From assembly GCA_964408435.1 (NCBI GenBank), contig CAYOZL010000045.1, positions 1-19,589 of the forward strand: a DNA stretch of 19,589 bases, read 5' to 3'. The notes beneath the pieces are model-generated. The model was not told the origin of the DNA. It saw only the letters and a program-made list of their open reading frames with translations, and searched no databases. Made by a program: the position numbers and the translations under genes. The DNA comes from CAYOZL01 sp964408435. Its GTDB lineage: Bacteria; Bdellovibrionota_C; UBA2361; SZUA-149; CAYOZL01. Of the stretch, positions 13,044 through 19,589 are shown piece after piece. Numbering within the stretch: position 1 is the stretch's first letter; the number at the start of each line of letters is the position of its first letter.

Positions 13044-14954
13044 ATGACAAAGCAAAACAAACCGAATCAAGACAAAGCTAAGAGACTGGAAGTGCCACAA
13101 CCAGAAGGAATAGGAGAACCTAAGCCTAAGAGCACAAAAAAACCTGTGCAAGGGCAAACATCTATGGGCAAGGCAGATAGCAAAGCTCACGAAGCAAACC
13201 ATGAAGGATTCGATCTTCCAGGTTTACAATGCTTATCAAGACCGCAGATGATGAATAAAATCTTAAGCTCTCTTGCAAGGCGAGGTAAGTTTGGCCTATT
13301 AGATGAAGATGAGCGACAAGAGATCCTGGATAAACTAGAACAAAAACCCGGATCGAATTTAGCCCAATTCTTCGATCAGTATAGTGGAAAGTTAACCAAA
13401 AAGGAGTTTGCTGCTCAACATCAATTTAGCGCGACAATGTTGGCACTACAATTGCTTGAGAGAAAAGCTCCTAAACCAAAGCGGCCTCTTTCGCTTAGAA
13501 TTGCTGCCTACTTAGCAATACTATCTTTTTGTACGCTGATTGGTTTTTTCCTCTTTCAGAGTATTGCGCCGTCTGACTTAACTAGTTCAGAAAAGAGTAG
13601 ATTTGTCTCTGAAGCTAGTAGCCTGCGAGAAAACAATGAAGAGCTCGCAAATCTCAATCAAGAGCTACTAGACAAGGTAGAAAAACTTGAGACTCAACCC
13701 GAGTCAAAAGTAAGCTCTACAAGTTCTAACTTCGAACAAGAAGTTTCAGAACTTAAAAGTTCGAATCAAAAACTCAAAGGAGAGTTAAGTTCAGAGCAAA
13801 GCAAAGTAGTATCCCTTAAGAAATCTGCTGCGAATAAAGCAACCGAATCACAAAAACAGCTAGAGGCTCTTCATAGCAAGCTCACTGCAGCCTTAGGGCG
13901 TGTTGATTCTTTTGAAGCTGAAAAAGTGCAAATTCAAGCAGATTTAAAGGAGAAACTCACAGAAAAATACGCTAACGAAACAGAATCTCTAAGCAAAGAG
14001 AATCTTGCTTTCAGCGGAGCAATTTCTGAGCTCAAGGAAAGATTAAGTGACTCTGAAGAAAAAAATGCTGAGCTAAGTTCTGCACGGGATTCTGCACGTG
14101 CTGAAATAACTTCCTTGCAAGAGCAACTAGCATCAAGACAAACTAAATCTGAACAGCTTGTCTCAAAGAACGCGGAACTCAAAAAAGAACTTGCGCTTCT
14201 TAAGACTGAGAGCGACTCGGTGAAAACTGACTCCAACTCTAAACTAACTGAATCACAAAAACAGCTTGAGGCTCTTCGGAGTAAGCTAGCTACAGCCTTA
14301 GGGCGTGTTGATTCTTTTAAAGCTGAAAAAGTGCAAATTCAAGCGGATTTGAAGGGAAGACTAAATGTCTTAGAAGAAAAAAATGCTGAGCTAAGTACTG
14401 CGCGGGGTTCTGCACAGGCTGAAATAACTTCTTTGCAAGAGCAACTAGCATCAAGACAGACTAAATCTGAACAGCTTGTCTCAAAGAACGCGGAACTCAA
14501 AAAAGAACTTGCGCTTCTTAAGACTGAGAGCAACTCGGTAAGAGCTGACTCTAGCTCTAAACTTGCAGACTTAGTTTCCAAACAAGAAAAGATGTCTAAT
14601 GAAAGCCAGGCATCTAAATTAGCGCTAGAAAAAGAGATTGAAACTCTAAGCACAAAGTTGGAGTCCAATAAAAGTGAAAGTCAGCAAGAAATACTCGCTC
14701 TGAGGCTTAAGTATGAAGCAAGTCTTGAAGCTAGCGAAATAAAAGATGAGCTAGAAACAAGACCAGCTCATAGCTTGCTAAAGCTAGTCATAGAACGAAA
14801 TCCCGATATTGCTTATGAATTACTAAAACTAGTAATAGAGCAAAATCCTAGTAAAGACGGTGAGGTTTGGGAAAACTTTTCAGCACAAGACAAGGAAAGA
14901 ATGAACAAAGGAATTCAACTCCTTAACCGTAAAAAAGACAGCTCAGAAAAATAA
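13044..14954 (+). CDS. Single-pass membrane protein with a long coiled coil (cassette 2)
   Basis: The 636-aa product is of unknown family. Residues 1-50 are Lys/Pro-rich and polar. Residues 55-140 look like a small helical domain (LSRPQMMNKILSSLARRGKFG, then LLDEDERQEILDKLEQ). One membrane helix lies at about 152-173. Residues 183-585 are an almost continuous Lys/Glu/Ser-rich coiled coil, and residues 595-636 hold two copies of an LLKLVIE(R/Q)NP motif. The coiled coil contains a tandem duplication: a 405-bp unit from 13845 recurs from 14250, the second copy lacking 87 bp. Start ATG 13044 has AGGGAG at 13033-13038. With the N-terminus inside, the coiled coil would be periplasmic. Architecture parallels the 287-aa protein of cassette 3. 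A structural or tethering role is possible but unproven. Confidence 0.8.
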   Translation: MTKQNKPNQDKAKRLEVPQPEGIGEPKPKSTKKPVQGQTSMGKADSKAHEANHEGFDLPGLQCLSRPQMMNKILSSLARRGKFGLLDEDERQEILDKLEQKPGSNLAQFFDQYSGKLTKKEFAAQHQFSATMLALQLLERKAPKPKRPLSLRIAAYLAILSFCTLIGFFLFQSIAPSDLTSSEKSRFVSEASSLRENNEELANLNQELLDKVEKLETQPESKVSSTSSNFEQEVSELKSSNQKLKGELSSEQSKVVSLKKSAANKATESQKQLEALHSKLTAALGRVDSFEAEKVQIQADLKEKLTEKYANETESLSKENLAFSGAISELKERLSDSEEKNAELSSARDSARAEITSLQEQLASRQTKSEQLVSKNAELKKELALLKTESDSVKTDSNSKLTESQKQLEALRSKLATALGRVDSFKAEKVQIQADLKGRLNVLEEKNAELSTARGSAQAEITSLQEQLASRQTKSEQLVSKNAELKKELALLKTESNSVRADSSSKLADLVSKQEKMSNESQASKLALEKEIETLSTKLESNKSESQQEILALRLKYEASLEASEIKDELETRPAHSLLKLVIERNPDIAYELLKLVIEQNPSKDGEVWENFSAQDKERMNKGIQLLNRKKDSSEK

Positions 14955-14966
14955 AAAGGTTACAAT

Positions 14967-14982
14967 CTTGCCTCTAGTCCCT
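14967..14982 (-). repeat. Partial inverted cassette element after cassette 2
   Basis: CTTGCCTCTAGTCCCT lies 13 nt after the stop of the 636-aa gene. Its reverse complement, AGGGACTAGAGGCAAG, matches the left half (GGGTACTAGAGGC) of the forward leader element. The right half is not visible next to it. Confidence 0.4.
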
Positions 14983-15063
14983 ATCCTCTTTCTATCCTAT
15001 TTCTCTATCTATAATTTTATTTTTTAAGCACACTTTTATTCTTCTACAGTATAAGCTCTTTGC

Positions 15064-15102
15064 AAGCCTCCAATTCACCGCCTCGAGGCTTTCTTGTTTT
15101 TT
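15064..15102 (+). terminator. Intrinsic terminator downstream of cassette 2
   Basis: AAGCCTC (15064-15070) pairs perfectly with GAGGCTT (15085-15091) across a 14-nt loop and is followed by TTCTTGTTTTTT. It lies about 110 nt after the stop of the 636-aa gene. The start of the stem, TTTGCAAG, also resembles the ends of the inverted cassette elements. A second, weaker stem (AAGCAA 15120-15125 with TTGCTT 15171-15176, then Ts) follows. Confidence 0.6.
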
Positions 15103-15189
15103 AGAAATTCGATTTTTTTAAGCAATTTTGTTTTTTGATTAAATTAATGCTAGTATGGCGTTGCTTTTTAAAAAGCTCTTTTAAATTTT

Positions 15190-15263
15190 CATATGGGTAC
15201 TAGAGGCTTATCAATGTTTTAATAGTGTTTTACACTGTTTTCTTTAGGCCTCTTGCAGACATA
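15190..15263 (+). repeat. Cassette leader element, copy C
   Basis: It reads CATATGGGTACTAGAGGC … AGGCCTCTTGCAGACATA. The left 18 bases are identical to copy B and the right end is nearly identical to copies A and B. The stem AGAGGC/GCCTCT is kept with a longer loop (74-bp element against 61 and 63). It precedes the 287-aa gene by about 270 nt; the extra distance is occupied by the large inverted repeat at 15268-15421. Confidence 0.72.
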
Positions 15264-15267
15264 AAAA

Positions 15268-15421
15268 TAAAGCTACCGGTTGTGCGCCCCACACACAAAA
15301 TCTTAGTCTTAATCTTGGTCTTAGTCTTGGTCTCTAAATGTAACGACTAGGACTAAGAAATAAGACTAAGACTAAGACCAAGATTAGGATTAGGATTAAG
15401 AGTTTACACTCGGTAGCTTTA
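15268..15421. repeat. Nested inverted repeat with hexamer core, locus 3
   Basis: The outer arms TAAAGCTACCG (15268-15278) and CGGTAGCTTTA (15411-15421) are perfect 11-bp reverse complements. Inside, the TTAGTC/TTAATC/TTGGTC hexamers at 15299-15334 pair with their complements at about 15362-15405, leaving a loop of roughly 28 bases. The whole 154-bp segment can fold into one long hairpin or cruciform. It lies within the leader of cassette 3, just after element C. A further 8-bp hairpin (GGAGAAAA-TTG-TTTTCTCC, 15422-15440) and a 12-bp palindrome TACGGGCCCGTA (15453-15464) follow directly. Confidence 0.75.
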
Positions 15422-15520
15422 GGAGAAAATTGTTTTCTCCCTACCACGGAAATACGGGCCCGTAATTCCAGATCATACTTGTTTGGGATTGGTCTCCCTT
15501 ATGAGTTTCCCCCCTTTAAC

Positions 15521-15527
15521 AAGGAGG
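15521..15527 (+). promoter_or_regulatory. Shine-Dalgarno deciding the cassette 3 start
   Basis: AAGGAGG is 8 nt before ATG 15536 but only 2 nt before the in-frame ATG at 15530 and far downstream of TTG 15479. It therefore supports 15536 as the translation start. Confidence 0.75.
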
Positions 15528-15535
15528 CAATGACC

Positions 15536-16399
15536 ATGAATATGCTTAATCAAGCGATCTCCAACCTAAATCTTTCTGAAAGAAGAGAACACAAACTCAG
15601 AAATAAATTAGAAGGAGTTCGCGGAACTCGAATCCAAGACATCCTTGGTGAGTGCGAAGGCAAAGGCGATGCTTTTGTCCAATCAAAGATGGGCGAACTG
15701 CAGGCAGAAATCGAAAAAATCGTGCCTGAGAAAGGTGTAGTCCGTGAAATAATTGCGGACAAACTCTTCTCTTTTCGCGGGGTCTTCAGAAGGCTAGTGT
15801 ACTTTGCTATCATTTGCTGTGCACTTTTTCTCTTTTACAGAAGTTGCTGTTTGTTTGGGGCTTACATTAGCTCTAAACTCAAGCAGGAAACGCCTGTAGT
15901 GAAAGAGTTTGGGCAACAGAACTTCTTGAATCCTAGTGAGACAAAAGTCTTACAAAAGAAGCTCGATGATGCGAATCAGCAAGTCTCGACTCTCACCAAT
16001 CAGCTAAAGACGGCGAACGGTGAAATTACGAGGATTAGTAATCAGAACCGGCCTACCGGTTCGTCTAGCTGGGCCAGCGACCAAGACGCCAAAAAGATAG
16101 AGCATTTAAAAAAAGGTAATGCTTATCTCATGAAAATCGTTCTTGCGATTGTTCCACAGAAGAAGAGTCCTTCTGTCGAGGTTCAAGAGCGATGGGACAA
16201 GAAACTCAGCGATGGGTTTAAGATTCTTTCTATCAATCAGCTCAACGCATACAACGCTGAGATGAAAGAGCTGAGGAAACTGAACCAAAGCCAAGGATCT
16301 TCGAACCAAAGCCAGGGTTCATCGAATAAATCTGGTTCATCGTCGAAGAACCAGGCTCCTCCAATCGATGTTTATTTAAACTCGGTCGACGGCACCTAG
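15536..16399 (+). CDS. Single-pass membrane protein with a short coiled coil (cassette 3)
   Basis: From ATG 15536 the product is 287 aa and I do not recognise it. Residues 1-75 are charged and helical (NLSERREHKLRNKLEG). One membrane helix lies at about 87-108 and is unusually Cys-rich (Cys94, Cys95, Cys104, Cys105). A coiled-coil stretch covers about 134-170, then Ser-rich linkers lead to a helical region at 185-250. Residues 250-270 hold short repeats NQSQGSS, NQSQGSS, NKSGSSS, and the tail ends DVYLNSVDGT. The plan of cytosolic domain, one helix, then coiled coil parallels the 636-aa protein of cassette 2, without obvious sequence identity. Codon use is clearly more G+C-rich than in the flanking AT-rich genes, suggesting recent acquisition. 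Confidence 0.78.
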   Translation: MNMLNQAISNLNLSERREHKLRNKLEGVRGTRIQDILGECEGKGDAFVQSKMGELQAEIEKIVPEKGVVREIIADKLFSFRGVFRRLVYFAIICCALFLFYRSCCLFGAYISSKLKQETPVVKEFGQQNFLNPSETKVLQKKLDDANQQVSTLTNQLKTANGEITRISNQNRPTGSSSWASDQDAKKIEHLKKGNAYLMKIVLAIVPQKKSPSVEVQERWDKKLSDGFKILSINQLNAYNAEMKELRKLNQSQGSSNQSQGSSNKSGSSSKNQAPPIDVYLNSVDGT

Positions 16400-16442
16400 A
16401 ACTAGGAGTCGTCAGTCAAACTTCCACCACCAGGGCAATTGT

Positions 16443-16487
16443 CTGCAAGAGCGCCATTTCCATGGTTACTTTTGCAGCCTCTAGCCC
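16443..16487 (-). repeat. Inverted cassette element, copy D
   Basis: TGCAAGAGCGCCATTTCC … GCCTCTAGCCC follows the 287-aa gene by about 44 nt. Its reverse complement begins GGGCTAGAGGC and ends CTCTTGCA, matching the two ends of the forward leader elements. The remainder up to 16621 is AT-rich and presumably holds the promoter of the next gene, with AAGG at 16609-16612 as its likely ribosome binding site. Confidence 0.5.
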
Positions 16488-16621
16488 GCTTCTTTTACAA
16501 TGATTACAGCTACTTAAATACATACTTACTTTAAAACACCTATAATAAGAATAGAATGAAGCTATTTAGCCCTTATTACTCATAACTTAAAAAGAGGTTT
16601 TATTTAATAAGGTAGTATAAA

Positions 16622-18900
16622 GTGAATCAGTTCGATAATAGATTTAATAATAATGGCAATCCAAATCAAAGCCAAAATGTAAATCAATCAAGAGCTTCAA
16701 ATAATACAGGTCGTATTAGAAACGCTCCTCAACAACTCCATAATAATAAAAATGGTTTCTATAGAGATCGCTACACAGGACGACTTCCTCAGAATGGAAG
16801 AATTTATACTCAAAACATGTTACATCCTGGTTCTAACCCTAATGCAAGCCGTGGCACTAATAGTAATATAATTAATAATCGCTCGATGGATCAATTCCCT
16901 GGAGCCCCTCATAACCAAAGAGCTGCAAATCAAAACCAAGGACGAGTAGTTGCTATAAATGGAATGCCTGTTCAAAGTGGAACAGTATTCAATTACCAAA
17001 ATAATCAACCACAAAATCAAATAATTTCTAATGGTTCATACTCCCAATTGCCACCAACTTATTACAACCAGGGAGTTAGTAATCAAGGCATCGTGCATGC
17101 TGCACCTGTACTACCTCCGCCAATACAATCTAACTTTCAAGGAATTGTTTATCCTCCTGTTACTAGTAGTCCTACTATAAGCAATGCTGTTCAAACTCAA
17201 GGAAGAGCTCTGAGTCTAGAGGAAATGCAAGAAAAGTTAAAAGAGAATCCCAACGATATCGTTTTAAAAGATGCAATAGATCACAATAATAATTTAGGCA
17301 CTAACGGCGTTACTAATTTAAATAGCTTAATTAGTAAATATCCCGGAGCTAAATACGACTCAGCTACTAGAACTCTAACATTTAGCACTACTATTGATAA
17401 AACTAATCAAATTAGAATTAGTGAATCAGTTGCTGGAGTAAAGGGAAACAGTTTTGCAAACCATGGTTATGACACAGCTAACATAATGGTTACAGGAAAC
17501 TCACATTATAGAATTAATGGTCAATCAAGTAAAAGCTACAACATTGAATTATCCTACGGTGTAGATAAATCAACTAAGATGGAAAATGGTAAGGTAGATG
17601 TAAAAATTACTTTTAAAGGGTCTATTAATAAAGCTAAAATAGATATAGGAAATAATGGTGTAAATGAAACTTACTTTATTGACCCAAATGCATCGGCAAG
17701 TAAGAATGCTCCAAAACAAAAGATTGCTGGACAAGCTCCAATACCATCAGTCGTATCACTAGATCCACCAGCCATAGACCTTGAAGCACAAAACACTAAT
17801 CCTACAAATAGTCCAACAGCTAAACAAGGAAGTAAAATAGGTGCTCCACCAGTTATAGATCCTGAAGCACAACAAACTACTCCTACAAATAGCCCAGCAG
17901 TTAAACAAGGAAGTAAAATAGATGCTCCACCGGCTATAGACCTTGAAGCACAACAAACTACTCCTACAAATAACCCAGCAGTTAAACAAGGAAGTAAAAT
18001 AGATGCTCCACCAGCTATAGACCTTGAAGCACAACAAACTACTCCTACAAATAACCCAGCAGTTAAACNNNNNNNNNNNNNNNNNNNNNNNNNNNNNNNN
18101 NNNNNNNNNNNNNNNNNNNNNNNNNNNNNNNNNNNNNNNNNNNNNNNNNNNNNNNNNNNNNNNNNNNNAGTAAAATAGATGCTCCACCAGCTATAGACCT
18201 TGAAGCACAACAAACTACTCCTAAAAAAGCTACAAATTCTTCAGGCTCAACAACTAAACCAGAACCAAAAGTAAAGCCGGAAGAAAAACCACAAGCTACA
18301 CAAAATCAAACACAGAACAAGAAAGCAGAACCAAGCACACCAAAGAATCCCCCTAAACAAATTACAACTGCCCCAACTCAAAGTACCGAAGATGAGACAC
18401 AAATAAGCGAAATTAAAATAACCGAAAATCATATAGATAAAATCAAATTACAAGTTGATCCAGTAGATGAAAAAACTACTAGAGGCTTAATAGAAGAAAT
18501 AGCCAAGCAAAAAGCAGCAGGGACTTACGATGCATTCAAAGCATCAATGGAAACAAGATACAATGAAGGTAAAGAAAAAGCTGAGCATAAAACTTTTGGA
18601 GAGCTCTTACTATCAAAGGCAAAAGAATCTTTATTAACTGTAGAAGCAGCCAGAGTATTATCAAACAATCCTGAAACTATCAGACATCACGAAATTGCAA
18701 GAGAGATATTATTCACAGGTGAAATCGAAGGAACTTTATCTAAGTATCCAGCTAATGAACAAGAACAAATTAAAGCGGCATTTACTGATTCTTATTTTAT
18801 GGAAGTAGATGGAAAATTTGTACCAAGGTTTATATCAGATAAAGATTTTACTGACATGATTCCAAAAAGCATAAGAAGTTCACAAAAAGAATCTAATTAA
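16622..18900 (+). CDS. Asn/Gln-rich protein with tandem 27-residue repeats (single gene across an assembly gap)
   Basis: I do not recognise the family. The GTG start at 16622 has AAGG 9 nt upstream. Residues 1-200 are Asn/Gln/Pro-rich and low in complexity, without a classical signal peptide. About 200-355 look like a folded, beta-rich domain (TRTLTFSTTIDKTNQIRISES, then KVDVKITFKGSINKAKIDIG). Tandem 27-residue units of the type QGSKIDAPPAIDLEAQQTTP+TNNPAVK then run into the 100-N gap. After the gap (18169) the repeat resumes, passes through a Lys/Pro/Gln-rich linker, and ends in a charged helical C-terminal domain (about 18480-18897). As drawn, the 100 Ns shift the frame. Repeat phase shows the true gap is 5+81n bases, which keeps one frame from 16622 to 18900. 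A surface or secreted protein is possible; no evidence fixes its location. Confidence 0.8.
17822..18223 (+). repeat. 81-bp tandem repeats encoding 27 residues
   Basis: Units begin AAACAAGGAAGTAAAATAG at 17822, 17903, 17984 and 18065, exactly 81 bp apart. The 17903 and 17984 units appear to differ at a single base, while the first is more diverged, which suggests recent expansion toward the gap. The fourth unit is cut after four bases by the gap, and a unit resumes at 18169. Confidence 0.92.
18069..18168. other. Assembly gap (100 Ns) inside 81-bp repeats
   Basis: Exactly 100 Ns, a placeholder length. The preceding base is unit position 4 and the following base is unit position 10, so the real missing length should be 5 plus a multiple of 81. 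Confidence 0.97.
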
Positions 18901-18950
18901 TATTACCTTTTAAATTACTCCTTAAAGTCACTTAACTTCACTCTAATTAG

Positions 18951-19589
18951 TTATCCACCTTTTTTAGAAGGATTCCATACCACTGCTCTTTGACCAGTTA
19001 AGAACTTAACCCAAGCTACAAATATTCCTGCATTTACAACAAACAAAAATAATGATGCTTTAAAGAAAATATTTTTTTGCAAACTAGGGTCTTTATATGC
19101 TTGATAAGCAAAAAATAAGAATAAAGAAACCATTACTAAAATAAACAGCCAAACAGTACTTGTAAAAGCTAAAGGCACAATAAATAAAAGTATAATTACT
19201 GCCCAAACAGGTACTAACCATCTACAAAGTTTATGGCTAATAAGCATCCAAGAAAAAACACCGTATTTTGTAAAGTCTAAGAATTCTGTTCTTGCAAAAA
19301 AAGCACTCATGCCTCTTAGAACTGTTCTTACTTTTCTGCTAAATTCTTCTTTTTCAGTTCTTACAGATTTATAAGTTGCTACTATATCTTCTGCATGAAT
19401 TCCTTTAAATCCTTGTTTAATACCTTCTAATAACAAGCAAAAATCACTTGGTATGTCTGCCACTATGTTTTTAGCTATACATTTTCTAACTGCAAAACAT
19501 GAGCCACTTACTCCTATTAAACTATAAAAAGAAGACTCTAGTTTCCTAAGCATCATTTCATATTTAATATACATTCCTTCTCCACTTCC
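18951..19589 (-). CDS. Family 2 glycosyltransferase, C-terminal half (5' partial)
   Basis: The frame is open to the window edge (GSGEG before the first visible Met), so the gene starts outside. GEGMYIKYEMMLRKLESSF followed by VSGSCFAVRK matches the acceptor-side block of processive-type GT2 enzymes (g.Y..yE..l..lEs… vsG…a.R). The partly conserved segment ADIPSDFCLLLEGIKQGFKGIHAEDIVATY carries the late acidic motif, and EKEEFSRKVRTVLRG corresponds to the eEf.RkvR…G block. Three or four membrane helices follow (about residues 110-200 of the visible part). Enzymes of this type add sugars from nucleotide donors to surface polysaccharides or lipids at the inner membrane. The donor and acceptor cannot be told, and the N-terminal DxD half is not in view. 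It is convergent with the repeat-protein gene, 50 bp apart. Confidence 0.82.
   Translation of the reverse strand, partial: GSGEGMYIKYEMMLRKLESSFYSLIGVSGSCFAVRKCIAKNIVADIPSDFCLLLEGIKQGFKGIHAEDIVATYKSVRTEKEEFSRKVRTVLRGMSAFFARTEFLDFTKYGVFSWMLISHKLCRWLVPVWAVIILLFIVPLAFTSTVWLFILVMVSLFLFFAYQAYKDPSLQKNIFFKASLFLFVVNAGIFVAWVKFLTGQRAVVWNPSKKGG

Noticed and set aside
13934..14668. Two similar minus-strand frames within the 636-aa gene
   Set aside because: They are antisense shadows of the duplicated coiled-coil segment with Ser/Ala-rich low-complexity translations and no start signals.
12144..15263. Integron attC sites as an explanation for the cassette elements
   Set aside because: The core sites of attC (RYYYAAC … GTTRRRY) are not visible at the element ends and no integrase gene is in the window. 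The resemblance is only in arrangement.
11932..15410. CRISPR array at the hexamer repeats
   Set aside because: The period is 6/12 bases with no unique spacers of 25-40 bases, and no cas gene is present.
15479..15535. TTG 15479 as the start of the cassette 3 protein
   Set aside because: No ribosome binding site precedes it, while AAGGAGG is ideally placed for ATG 15536.
17671..18213. Minus-strand open frames opposite the 81-bp repeats
   Set aside because: They mirror the repeat codons (repeated Cys/Phe/Trp-rich units) and run through the gap; the plus strand has the start, ribosome binding site and long continuous frame.
18547..18900. A separate 117-aa gene
   Set aside because: The same frame is open continuously from the end of the gap at 18169 and continues the repeat; it is the C-terminus of the 16622 gene.

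Overview
The window is AT-rich bacterial DNA with ordinary bacterial coding density. The gene content points to an aerobic Gram-negative organism: heme A synthase (so a cytochrome aa3-type oxidase), a DsbD-type periplasmic thiol system, UbiE/MenG quinone methylation, lipoproteins of the TRL-like family and DUF2061. The COX15 and UbiE sequences remind me of Bdellovibrionota or other former Deltaproteobacteria, but lineage cannot be settled from this window and I hold that placement at low confidence. GTG and TTG starts are frequent.

Positions 1-11915 form a housekeeping block: the end of dsbD, pgi, a repeat-rich membrane protein on the minus strand, a COX15 heme A synthase, two overlapping TRL-like lipoproteins, a DUF2061 membrane protein and an EamA transporter. 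A minus-strand operon follows, read rarA, GT87-like membrane protein, 5-formyl-THF cyclo-ligase. It is divergent from ribH across only 17 bp, with promoters so close to the start codons that both messages may be leaderless. After a large hairpin come an unidentified polytopic membrane protein (minus), ubiE/menG and a hypothetical protein.

Positions 11916-16621 look accessory and are visibly richer in G+C than their surroundings. Three unrelated-looking proteins (85 aa; a 636-aa single-pass coiled-coil protein; a 287-aa single-pass coiled-coil protein) each sit behind a copy of the same noncoding element. That element runs from CATATGGGTACTAGAGGC to GCCTCTTGCAGACATA, can fold on an AGAGGC/GCCTCT stem, and lies about 155-275 bp before each start. 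Each gene is also followed by sequence resembling part or all of an inverted copy. The arrangement looks like a small array of gene cassettes with a shared boundary or leader element that matches no site type I know. It is the best candidate here for something undescribed.

A second noncoding family, built from the hexamers TTAGTC/TTAATC/TTGGTC, occurs at three intergenic loci (9261-9360, 11932-12083, 15296-15410). Two are long inverted repeats. The third contains a 100-N assembly gap.

Positions 16622-18900 encode one Asn/Gln-rich protein with tandem 27-residue (81-bp) repeats. A second 100-N gap falls inside those repeats and falsely breaks the frame; repeat phase shows the true gap should be 5+81n bases, which keeps one intact gene. 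The window ends inside a family 2 glycosyltransferase on the minus strand. I saw no rRNA or tRNA gene, CRISPR array, transposase or integrase.
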